From Larix sibirica (Eukaryota > Streptophyta > Pinopsida > Pinales > Pinaceae), in assembly GCA_004151065.3 (NCBI GenBank), contig NWUY0300045452.1, forward strand, positions 1-24,871: a stretch of DNA of 24,871 nucleotides. The letters run 5' to 3'. Below the pieces are notes generated by a model. The model was not told the DNA's origin. It saw only the letters and a program-made list of their open reading frames with translations, and ran no database searches. Position 1 is the first letter of the stretch; each line of letters begins with the position of its first letter. Shown here piece after piece: positions 1 through 9,052 of this stretch. A program made the position numbers and the translations under genes.

Positions 1-213
1 TCTACTTTTGACAACATTGTATGGCTTTGTTTGGACTGGCAGTTGGACATATTTACTATTTCCTATATTAATAGTAAGTTCCATTTTTCTATGAAACAAA
101 AAAACAAAAGTCCATGTTATATGGCATGTCAAACACATTGGTCTAAAATTACAATAAAGTTTCAATATTGGTTGGTTGGTTTGCACATGGTGGCGATACG
201 GCTTCCTCGTCTT

Positions 214-221
214 TGACGTCA
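214..221. promoter_or_regulatory. TGACGTCA palindrome, candidate bZIP site
   Basis: A perfect TGACGTCA palindrome lies about 800 bases upstream of the Nudix start codon. Plant TGA-type bZIP factors are known to bind TGACG cores. One 8-mer can occur by chance, so a regulatory role is only inferred. The copy-2 equivalent is 12607-12614. Confidence 0.3.
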
Positions 222-599
222 ACATTTACTTCATTAATTAATTAAAAGCTCTTTCATGCATATATTATAATATATTTTTGTTACTGTTTTCAATTTTCTT
301 ACTTCTTTTTACTTAACATTATTAATTGGAATCAGCTATAAAATTCAATTTTTATTTTATAAAAGGGCACAAAAAATAATAATATCTCGAGCAACGGGTA
401 ACAATATCTGGTTGGCTGGCATGTAGTTAGGGTTACAGTGCAGCCCCGGGGCTTGCTTGGGGGAGAGGTTGAGTTTGTTTTCGATTTTGGTATTTTTCTA
501 CCGTTCTTGAGTTGGGATTCTCATGGTGTGGTCGCTTCTTCCTTTCCATTCATACACTTTCAGTTCTCGGACACTTTTTTGTACTTCCAATCTGAATCT

Positions 600-662
600 C
601 TTTATATATCATATATATAGAATATATGTATATATAAATATATATCTATATAGATGTATATT
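600..662. promoter_or_regulatory. AT-repeat tract with TATA-box candidate
   Basis: An interrupted (TA)n tract contains tatataaata at 631-640, a good match to a plant TATA box, about 380 bases upstream of the ATG. If used, transcription would start near 660-680, giving a leader of roughly 340 bases. The surrounding TA-rich repeat makes chance matches likely. The copy-2 equivalent is 12993-13055. Confidence 0.35.
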
Positions 663-781
663 TGTTTCCTTCTCGGCTCAGGCTGTTCATAACAGTGCCC
701 CCTTTTCGCCGACCCTGTGAGGACTGACTGGATTTGGGCTCAGAATATCGGTTACTGACCTGACCTGAGTGTGCCGTGTGA

Positions 782-975
782 ATGCCGGTTTTCTGACGAA
801 AACACTGCGTCTTGGTGAATTTGGTGATCGGACGACGAATGCATGGGATCCAGACTCCGCCGCAGTGTTGCCGTGGATTGCTGAGTGGTGGAATTTGAGT
901 TGGAGGGGCAAAAGAAAGGGGTATTTGTAATCATCGGCCAATCGCGTGCAGTGGTTTGTGCAGAGCATGCAGTGA
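782..975 (+). promoter_or_regulatory. Cluster of four short upstream ORFs in the putative 5' leader
   Basis: Between the TATA candidate and the main ATG I count ATGs at 782 (4 codons, stop at 794-796), 839 (19 codons, stop at 896-898), 843 (13 codons, stop at 882-884) and 967 (2 codons). The 839 and 843 frames overlap each other. All end before the main start at 1016. If the leader is unspliced and begins near 670, ribosomes would meet four upstream starts, which could lower translation of the Nudix protein. The copy-2 equivalent is 13175-13368. Confidence 0.35.
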
Positions 976-1015
976 AAGAGGAGGGGTCGAGGAATTGGTT
1001 GAAGGCTGAGTCAGC

Positions 1016-3363
1016 ATGGGTGACCTCGTGGCGCGGACTGGTCGGCATCAGCAGCTGTATGAAGGCGGTTACAGACTAGTCGCCGGGTAAGATTCTCCCT
1101 GTTACACTTTCTTTAATATCTTTTCAATGAATTTCTGATGCTTTATTCGGGAATTTTTCCGAAATTATATCTGTTTTAGCCCTTAGGGATCAATGTTCGA
1201 TCCCTGCGGAGTGTTCCGGAGAGTTAAGTTTATGTTAAAAATGGCGGGAGTATGTTGTCCCATGTCACATTCGACCTTTGCCCTCATTTATTCCGTGTCT
1301 TGGGTGTGCATGCATGCTTTACACTGGAGATCGTCCTTGAATTTGATTTTCAATGATCTTCTGGATCAGAGTGCTACAAATTTCGGGTTTTAAGCCTCAG
1401 AGCTTCGTCGCGCTTTAGGTCAAAATGTAGGTTGATAAATTTTCGTCTGGGTTTCATCAAGAAATGTTCGATTTTTTGACGGGGCGCTATTACAGTTTGC
1501 ATATGGATATTAATTGGATCTCCGATAGAGTGTTTGTTTTTGTTCTGAAATTTGTTCCGTCTCTGAACTTCGAGAGTTTTAGACTGCAAAATGTGTGAGA
1601 AATCTTTGTGTCGAGTTTGGAATTTTTTGCTACATTTGAACCTTGTCGGAGCAGTCAGTCCCAAGTTTAAAAAATAGGCCCTAAACCTCCCGACAATATT
1701 GTTTTTGGACATACATGGATATTGAACACCCTTACAACAATGGCGTCATCGTGTCAAATGTTGTTTATTGGGTGTAATTCCCTGAAATATCTGAAAATTG
1801 TTTCGATCTCATTTAACATTATTGAAGGTGGACAATAGGCATAAACAGATTGGTGCAGACTGCAGTAAAGAGCTATGCAATAGCACAACATTTCCACCGT
1901 TAAAATAAATTGCTTGAATCGGCTTGAAATTTCTTGTCAAGCAAGACATGTCTAAATCAGTTTGCATATTTCTCAATTGCCCCCCAAAAGCCCTACACAC
2001 TGGCTTGCAATTGTTTAAGGCCCCAAATATTAGAGGATTGCATAAAGAGTCCCATTTCTTTATGTCACAAATATGTCATCCTTGGGCGTAGGAATCTTTG
2101 TTGCATCTTATGTTTAGCAGTTTTTAACTATTTTCTGTTTGTATTCTCATATTAAATAGTGGCCATGGTGTTGATAGCTTCTGAATAGCTAGATCAGGTC
2201 TACCTTCTTTTATTTAATTCTTGCATTTCTATGTTTATTGTCTTGTATTTCATATAACAGTTTTTAAGCAAGTTTCTCTTGTAATGCCACGTGAATATAG
2301 AAATTATGATCTAATCACCACTTGCTAAGTAAATTGCATTGCTTTATCAATCCTTATATTGAAGTTCCTTTCCATCCAATCTCTTTGATCAGATTTCGCC
2401 TTAACATGGTATATTGTAAATGGGACAGGTGTATTCCTTATAGGCACAGAGGGGCTGATGATACCTGCAATGGCAACACTAAGCAGAGATTCGAAGTTCT
2501 TATGATCACTTCGCAAAGTGGACCTGGTCTTCTTTTTCCAAAGGTATTGAATTTAAGCCCCTTTCTTAAACTTCACGGCTCTCATTTGTTTTTTAATATT
2601 ATTTTGATTATCTGTTGTATTTTTTTAATTTGGTTTTCTTTTGTTGACAAATATATGTAGAGTTAGTTAGCAAGAGAGGCTATTGATGATAATCTAGTGT
2701 GTTCTAGGTTGACAAGGCACCTTGTTGTTTTGTTGCACTATCAAATACACCGCTTAATGCCATTGGTTTATCTATCTATTTTGAAACTGGGGTGCATCTC
2801 TATTAGCTTTGACATGTTGCCTTTTGTTTGCTCCATTCCTGAGAACAAAGGTATTGAAGTTGATGAAAATCAGTGCTTCAGTTTCTGTACTGGGACACTA
2901 TTGTCTTTTATTCTATTCATGATTTATTTAACATCAGGAGAATGTGTACTTCTGTTCATTTCCCAGTTGCTATAATTGAACTTTTCTCAATTTGAGGGTT
3001 GGGCGGAGGTATTTTTAGTTTACTAATTTCTGACTATTCTGATTTTTACAAGTATGCTTTATTTTGAATTTTTTCATGTTTGTTCGTGAAATGCAACAAC
3101 TAATTATTGTCTTTCTATATTCCCGTGTGGGTTATTATTTTATTGAAATCAGGGAGGATGGGAGAATGATGAGACAAGTGTGCTCTATTTTTGAAGTTCT
3201 TCATGTTTGTTCATGAAATGCAGCAATTAATCAATATCTTTTTCTATCCCTGTATGGGTTACTATTTTTTTGAAATCAGGGAGGATGGGAGAATGATGAG
3301 ACAGTAGAGCAGGCTGCTTGTCGAGAAGCATTAGAAGAAGCAGGTGTTCGAGGAGATATCATG
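1016..3363 (+). CDS. Nudix hydrolase, first three exons (copy 1), 3' incomplete
   Basis: Exons are 1016-1086, 2429-2543 and 3280-3363, which together give 90 codons. The ATG has a strong context (A at -3, G at +4), and an in-frame TGA at 1007-1009 sits just upstream, fixing the start. Introns are GT-AG: 1087-2428 (gtaag..acag, phase 2) and 2544-3279 (phase 0). After exon 3 a gtaagt donor opens intron 3. The N-terminus carries GRHQQ and RLVAGCIPYR. Exon 2 has FEVLMITSQSGPGLLFPK. Exon 3 holds a full Nudix box at residues 63-85: G63, E69, R77, E78, E81, E82 and G84, with the metal-binding glutamates intact. The layout matches the plant NUDT4/12/13/16/17/18/21 group; members of this group are linked to diphosphoinositol-polyphosphate or dinucleoside-polyphosphate hydrolysis, and the substrate here is unknown. 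The C-terminal exons are not visible. No signal or transit peptide is obvious. Confidence 0.9.
3051..3303 (+). repeat. 126/127-bp tandem duplication of the intron 2/exon 3 boundary, with decoy exon
   Basis: Unit A (3051-3176) and unit B (3177-3303) are adjacent direct repeats. Each contains intron sequence, an atcag acceptor and the first 24 bases of exon 3. Only unit B runs on into the rest of exon 3. Unit A holds a decoy acceptor (AG at 3151-3152) and a 24-base decoy exon start (3153-3176); reading on from it reaches TGA after 13 codons. The intronic parts differ at roughly 15 or more positions, including indels, while the last 34 bases (acceptor plus exon start) are identical. The copy-2 equivalent is 15444-15696. 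Confidence 0.9.
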
Positions 3364-3834
3364 GTAAGTTCTTTAGTTTTCTCTATTATAACAGTGAATA
3401 GAAGTTACCCTTGCTTACATTTTCCTGATCTAGTTGAAATGATTTTCTCTCAAATCATAATTGCTCTTATGTTGTCTTCGTGCATTTTTCTTTTTGGAAG
3501 TTACTTATGTTTGTTTTTATAGTGCCTGTTGGATACTCATTTCCTTTTAAGACTAATCTTGTTTGAAGGTTCAGTTGTTGGAGTTTGTAGTCTTGGTAAC
3601 ATTAATACTTCGTCATCCTTTGAAATCATGCTTGAAATTTTGTTAAGTACTCAATAATTTACTGTAAGTAGGGTTTTCAGCTTTTAAGAACTTATCTAGA
3701 TAAATTATAGATATTTTGATTTTTATGAAGATTAATCTTGTCAGTTAATAATTATATGGGATCTATATTTGGACCGCTTCTTATGTAGAACAAATTATTA
3801 GGGTTTCAAAATGTTTTAGAACAAATTATTATGG

Positions 3835-4024
3835 TATCCATTGCAAGAAGGTAAGTCATTCTTGGAGAGTCTAACGAGTCTGCATCATAATCTTTATTCT
3901 CTCAACCACTCGAGCTAGATCCATTTGAAAAAACTCTAGAAATTATCCATGAATCATATCCATTGCAGGAAGGTAGGTCATTCTTGGAGAGTCTAACAAG
4001 TCTTCATCATAATCTTAATTCTCT
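3835..4024 (+). repeat. 122-bp period tandem repeat, 1.6 copies
   Basis: The segment beginning tatccattgcaagaagg at 3835 returns at 3957 with a few substitutions and matches for about 68 bases, through tcataatctt and attctct. Only the first 68 or so bases of the 122-base period are present in the second copy. The copy-2 equivalent is 16228-16417. Confidence 0.85.
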
Positions 4025-4147
4025 TCTGGATCACACATGCTTGTAGCAATGTTGCTAGCTTATATGGGACCCTATATTCCATAATAAAATACATTATCTT
4101 TTGTTATTTACATAGATTATTCTGGAGCCTTTGGTTTGCTTTTGATC

Positions 4148-4558
4148 CTACACACTGGTTGACACTTGTTGCTTGAAGTAGTATATGTTGATCTCCCTTA
4201 AGATTCCAAGGCTTATTGTGGGTCTCTTGAGCCTATTGTAGGTTTCACAACTTGAAAAAAGAGTCTGCACTCTCTCTCCCAAGTTTGTAAATCCTTTGTA
4301 ATCTAGTTCTTTATTTTGTATCTTGATCAATAAGTATATGATATAGCTCACTACCTTTGTTTTGGAGCCCTTGAGCCAACACTGGGGTTTTAAAAGAGCC
4401 AACTCGTTTGCGATTGGAACATTGATCCATAATTCCTCTCTTGAGAGCACTTTCTCTAAGAGAAGTCTAGATTGATTCTTTGCCCCTTCCCATGCCACAA
4501 ACATTCCTCTCTTCCACCTCTTCCTTGACATCATGGTTTGGGTTTCCATTGGAGGCAA
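4148..4558 (-). other. Open frame of 136 codons, unrecognised, doubtful gene
   Basis: The reverse strand is open from an ATG at 4558 to a stop at 4148. The peptide is rich in Lys, Arg and Leu, and I recognise no domain, signal or membrane segment in it. It lies within the putative intron 3 of a gene on the opposite strand, next to degenerate repeats, so a retroelement fragment or a chance frame is more likely than a gene. The copy-2 equivalent is 16541-16951, with the same frame intact. Confidence 0.15.
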
Positions 4559-4977
4559 CTTTGTCTTTCATTGCATTTATAACATTTTGCATGTTTCCTC
4601 AAGTTGTGATATCAACACATCTACCATCAAACCTTGTGAGCTTGATCCTCATGGCAACTTAATTGTTATATACATCGATAGTCTTATTATTTGGCTTTCT
4701 CACATTCACAAAAACTTTTCGAGCACTATTGTCATACTTCTTCAATCTTTGCATTGATGGCCCAATTAATATTGGCCTTAGGAGTTTTTAACGTTCATAA
4801 TTGACTAAAAGTTTTAAGTCCCCCCTCCATGATTACTCTTAGTATCTTGAGTTTCACAACCATCTTTGTTCTTGTTAGGAGGCTTTTGGCCTTCATTAAG
4901 TTATGTTACATTTGATGTTCTTGTAGTAAATATATATCTTTTTACCGTTTTATTTCCTACATATGGCTTTGCCTAGT

Positions 4978-5600
4978 TTTAGTCTTCAAAACCCCATCAA
5001 ATGTTTATCTTTAGATTTCCCTCATTTGGTTGGACATGTTCATTTGAAGCTATTTAGTTTGGGACTTACACATGCAGAATTTTATTTTCCCCTTGTATAT
5101 CTTCCACCTTCTTGAAGGTTATTGTTTTCTTACTATTCACAACCAAAGCTGATCAATTGTCTTGGATTCATCCTTGATGAAATTTATATTTCTTTTTCAA
5201 CCAAACTTTTGACATTATAAAGATAGGGTTATTGAGGTTTAGTCTTCAAAGCCCATTAAAGTTTATCTTGTTTCTTCATTCAATTGGAGTTGTTTGTTTG
5301 AATCTTTTAACTTGACTTTTTGATTCTTCCAATTAACCTTGAGCAAATTCATTTACATTTCCCTCATGTTGTTTATCCTCCACCTTCTTGTGGATCATTG
5401 TTTTCTTATTTCAACTATTATTTGAACCAAATTAACCTAGATCAAATTCATTTATATTTCCTTTACGTTGTTTATCCTCGACCTTCTTGATGGTCATTGC
5501 TTTCTTATTTCAACTATTCTTTGAACCAAAGTTGATCAATTGTCTTGGATTCATACTTGAAGGATCTTTTGTTTCTTTCCACCCAAAGTTTCCACATTAT
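4978..5600 (+). repeat. Degenerate higher-order repeat with an inner 99-bp tandem pair
   Basis: The block from ttagtcttcaaaaccccatc (about 4978) to about 5222 recurs in degenerate form from about 5238 to 5600. Shared landmarks are agtcttcaaa, tttccctcat, ccaccttcttg, attgttttctta, gatcaattgtcttggattcat, and the ending that leads into an aggtt-like string. Inside the second block, 5344-5442 and 5443-5541 form a 99-bp tandem pair with about 90 percent identity. This suggests two rounds of local duplication. The copy-2 equivalents are 17371-17993, with the inner pair at 17737-17934. Confidence 0.7.
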
Positions 5601-6861
5601 ACAGGTTAAGGTTGGTTTTTAACAAGCATTTGAGAATGCTTGATTTGAAAGGCCTTTCCAATTAGTTTCTCTCAAGTCTATCAACATTTTATAGTTGGTA
5701 GCTCTATCTTATGGTTCCTTATCTTCAAGAACCTTTTCCAAAAAATTGAGTACATGAAAGTAATAAATAGTTATGATTATTGCTTCCTCTATTATTCACA
5801 AATTTGCTTGGACCTTCAAAGCCTTCCAAAGAAGCTTCTTAAGTTATGATTTTTCCTTGGCTTCCAAGCCATGTGTGAATGAAATCTTGGGCCATAATTT
5901 TCTAATTTGCATTCCTTTAGGAACCAACAATTCATGGGGTAGGGGCTAGGGGTAGGAGTATGGGTGTGTAAACCACATTTTAAGATTTTTTTCTAACTTG
6001 ATTGGAGCATTTTCTAAGGGTGTAATAATATCCAATCTTATTAGCCATTGAAATGGTTCCCCTCCACCCGCCCTAAAGTACAACCAATTCAAAACCAATA
6101 TTATCTATATACTAGGACCCACCTATTATAAACTTGTTAATTTATCATTATGAAGTAGCTCCATATATCCTAGTGCTCCAACTTCCAAGCATACAATCTA
6201 TCCTTAGGCTATATGTGTTTTTTCCTTTTGGTAATGTCTACCATCATTATGTTGGCGATGCGTAGATTGTTGAGTTGTTCCCTTTCCTCCTTCATATGTA
6301 ACATTGCATTACTATCTGGCCCTTAATGATTATACGACCTTTATTTGCCTTTGTTTGATGTTCATGGGAATTCCAATGTAATGTTGCTCTAAAATTCTAT
6401 TGAGGCTTATATATTTGTAAGCACATAGAATGCATCTGATGTCTTTCTTTTTAAACTAGGCACTTGTAGTCTACTTGGATTACCACTCTTGGAATTAGGG
6501 CACTTGTATCAAAGTTCTTCTCCATTTATTAGTTGGTTTTACTAGTGGTGAACCCATTTGGCTTCTATTCTCACAACCTAGAAAATGCAAAAACAAATGT
6601 AGCATTACATTGCATAAATATAATTCTTAACAAATATGAAATATGCAATTGGATTTACCAACATTACTATACACTTGTGTATTGCATTACCAACTTTCTT
6701 AACAAATGCACAAATATACAATTGTGTATTACATTATTCACAATGTTTCCATCATTCTACACCAATCCATCAAAAAAATTCACATAAGCAACAAAATTCA
6801 AGGAACTGAATGATAGAAATATAAAACATAGAGATAACCAATACCACACAAAGGTACATGC
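5601..6861. other. No gene seen; AT-rich sequence with one G-rich run
   Basis: I find no splice-supported exon, RNA gene or recognisable element here. The only local oddity is the G-rich run at 5936-5964, with three GGGG tracts and one GGG. A stretch near 6590-6760 is rich in acaaat and gcattac words, without clear periodicity. The copy-2 equivalent is 17994-19254. Confidence 0.6.
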
Positions 6862-6980
6862 AAATACTTATCCTTAGAAGATTGTTTACAACTAAGTCAT
6901 AGAGTCCCATAAATACTTATCCTTAGAAGATTGTTTACAACTAACTCATAGAGTCCCATAAATACTTATCCTTAGAAGAT
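6862..6980 (+). repeat. 49-bp tandem repeat, about 2.4 copies
   Basis: Units start at 6862, 6911 and 6960 with aaatacttatccttagaaga. The first two units are complete and differ by one base (actaagtcat versus actaactcat). The third stops after about 20 bases. The low divergence points to recent slippage or unequal exchange. The copy-2 equivalent is 19255-19373, with the same unit number. Confidence 0.95.
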
Positions 6981-7078
6981 AACCTAAACCAAGGCCATGT
7001 GTCGGGTTATTAAGGAGGATATGTTGGATTGTACATCCATGTTACTTGGACCACACCCTCGGAGAACCTTGGCTCGAA

Positions 7079-7248
7079 GATGGCTTTCTATTTGGATCAC
7101 TTCTTAAGTTGTGGGATAGTATCATTGGCTGTCCTCCATAGACTTGGAGACATTGGATGCGTAGATGGATTTCTATTTGGAGCACTTCTTAAGTTGTGGG
7201 ATAGAATCATTGGTTGTCCTCCATACAATTGGAGGCATTGGATGCATT
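7079..7248 (+). repeat. 85-bp tandem repeat, two copies
   Basis: Units at 7079-7163 and 7164-7248 share ttctatttgga.cacttcttaag, ttgtgggata, tgtcctccata and cattggatgc, with scattered substitutions. Both strands stay open across the repeat because the units share a frame-compatible pattern, so the short open frames here are probably by-products of the duplication. The copy-2 equivalent is 19472-19641. Confidence 0.9.
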
Positions 7249-8224
7249 CACTTAGAATCCTCTTAGGGTAATTTTGTTGGCTCCCATAGACTTTGGATAG
7301 TGATTGATGACCATAACTCGTGGCTAGACAATGCTTGCCATATGCGTCAATTATAAGAGCACGAGACGACAAAGATGCATCTTATCTTTAGGTGGCCCTT
7401 CTATTATGCAATCAGAGGTTGTTACCATTGCTTGTATCGTAATCTATGGAGCTCCATCTCTCACCATACTCAACCATAGATCTTAGTTTCTATGTGCACC
7501 GTGCCATCCTAAGACCACTAGGAGGACCACCTCATGCTTCCATGTTGCCCCGTCCAATTAGAGAAACAAGCGATATACTGTGTTTAGGACACCTTAGACC
7601 ACATATCACCGAGACCTTGGGCCCTCCCTCGAGATCCCCTCCTAGTGGCCATTTGACATCTTTGAGGCCTGTGAGGAGTTGCCATGATAGGCCATAGGCA
7701 TTGCACCACAAGGCATGCAAACATACTAGTGTTAGATGGATCCAAAGTAGGGCACCTAATGCTCAACAAGATCAATCCCCAGATTTAGTTGAATAGTCAC
7801 ATTCTATTTGTAGTTTCTTTCCTTCGACCTTGGATGGTAGGAGATCAACACTGCCTTGCTCCTATGCTCCCCAAGGAACATAAAGTCATTCCCTTGTCAA
7901 TGTTGATCATCCTTTGCAAGCAGTCATTTGCCATTGCATCAACACTTTCAAAGTGATCAACGACTCTGACAACGATCCTCCTTGGTCACCCCCTGTGCTC
8001 GGCCACTAGTACTTGCAAGCCTTCACATCATCTCTTTCTCTCTCACGATCAACATTGGGATCTCTTCTCCCTGACCTTCCTATTGTACCACCGCACTTAT
8101 ATATTTGTATATTTTGTATCTTATTTGTCTTCTGTTGCCACTGACAGTGTTATAGGAGTTGCTTTTGCACTCCCACATTGTATTCATATTGGTTGTACCT
8201 ACTTTTGTGGTAATTTGTTGGACA
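7249..8224. other. No recognisable gene; relatively GC-rich stretch
   Basis: Between about 7440 and 8090 the base composition is visibly more GC-rich than its surroundings, and short frames are open on both strands (up to 83 codons). None shows a familiar domain. The section may be a piece of an unidentified repeat. From about 8090 the sequence becomes AT-rich again. Copy 2 differs near 7780 (copy-2 20173: GGGG for CAG). The copy-2 equivalent is 19642-20618. Confidence 0.5.
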
Positions 8225-8273
8225 TTAATTTAATTATCTTATCTATTTCTTAATTTAATTATCTTATCTATTT
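8225..8273 (+). repeat. 25-bp tandem repeat, two copies
   Basis: The unit ttaatttaattatcttatct plus atttc occurs at 8225 and again at 8250, directly before the first copia protease fragment. The copy-2 equivalent is 20619-20667. Confidence 0.95.
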
Positions 8274-8274
8274 G

Positions 8275-8452
8275 TGGTGATGATGGAAAATACACAATGA
8301 TTGGGTTGTGTTCTATCTCATTCTCCATGAAAGTTGGAGAATTTTTGGAGCTCCATAAGGTATTGTATGTTCTTGCTTTGACTAAAAATCTGCTTTTAGT
8401 TTCTTGTCTAACATATATGAAGTACAAGGTTAAGTTTGCTGATTAGTGAGTG
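8275..8452 (+). pseudogene. Copia-type protease-region fragment (first of two)
   Basis: This piece parallels 8847-9033 nearly base for base: ggtgatgatgg.aaata, then ctccataaggtattgt, then actaaaaatctgctttt, then gattagtgagtga. Read forward it resembles the stretch after the protease active site of plant Ty1/copia polyproteins: a GDDGKY-like string, then a VL.V...TKNLL.VS string. The DSGA site itself is absent, and stops follow at the end, so it is a dead fragment. The copy-2 equivalent is 20669-20846. Confidence 0.7.
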
Positions 8453-8539
8453 ATCATTAGAAGTCATTGGGAATGTGTGGAGGAAGGAAGCAAGATCTAG
8501 GAAGGAGGAAGAATTGGGGTCTTCTAACTAGCAGAAGAA

Positions 8540-9033
8540 GGATTCGAGCCATATCAAGTGCTTCAAGTGCAACAAACATGGCACTATGCTTCTCAATGTC
8601 CTTAGAATAAGGGGAAGGCTAAGCAACGACAACAACATAAGCAATTTGTTCGAAGTGTAAAAGCTTCAAGTCTGGACGAGTTGATTTCTAGGCCTCATAC
8701 AATTTTTGCCATGGTGTTAAGCCTTTCCACCAACATAGTTTTAGGGGATGGGTAATATGTTGACAGTGGAGCCTCAAGTCACATGACAACAAACAAATAG
8801 ACTTTCTTAAGATTAGAGGAACAAGATATAGACATGTAGGTGGAGCTTGGTGATGATGGCAAATACCCAATGGCTGGGTTGGGTTCTAACTTCTATCTCA
8901 TTATGCATAGAAGCTAGAGAAGTTCTGGAGCTCCACAAGGTATTGTGTGTTCTTGGTATGACTAAAAATCTGCTTTTGGTTTCTTGTCTAATATATATGA
9001 AGTACAAGGCTAAGTTTGATGATTAGTGAGTGA
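8540..9033 (+). pseudogene. Copia gag zinc knuckle and protease remnant
   Basis: From about 8556 the frame gives IKCFKCNKHG, the first half of a retroviral-type CCHC knuckle. The remaining His and Cys lie in the next frame, one base having been lost. At 8759-8785 the forward frame reads VDSGASSHM, the aspartic-protease active-site context typical of Ty1/copia elements, followed by in-frame TAGs at 8798-8800 and 8837-8839. After these come GDDGKY and, after a frame change, TKNLLLVS, closing at 9022-9024. Order (gag, then protease) and strand are as in a copia polyprotein. With a frameshift and several stops it cannot encode a working product. The copy-2 equivalent is 20934-21427. Confidence 0.85.
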
Positions 9034-9052
9034 CATCAAACTTAGCCTTGTA
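9003..9052. repeat. Perfect 19-bp inverted repeat with 12-base loop
   Basis: The left arm at 9003-9021 reads tacaaggctaagtttgatg, and the right arm at 9034-9052 is its exact reverse complement. The spacer is attagtgagtga. The left arm is the last coding-like part of the copia protease fragment, so the right arm is an inverted copy of that fragment's end. The copy-2 equivalent is 21397-21446, also perfect. Confidence 0.98.

Noticed and set aside
687-1079. Open frames on both strands across the 5' leader and exon 1
   Set aside because: They overlap the real first exon in other frames or begin at non-ATG codons. They are shadows of the GC-richer leader and exon 1.
3786-3831. Direct repeat tagaacaaattatta at 3786 and 3817
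   Set aside because: A 15-base AT-rich repeat 31 bases apart, with nothing further to support an element end or target-site duplication.
7446-7775. Overlapping open frames on both strands in the GC-richer stretch
   Set aside because: They are short and mutually overlapping, with no known motif. Higher GC content alone lowers the stop frequency enough to explain them.
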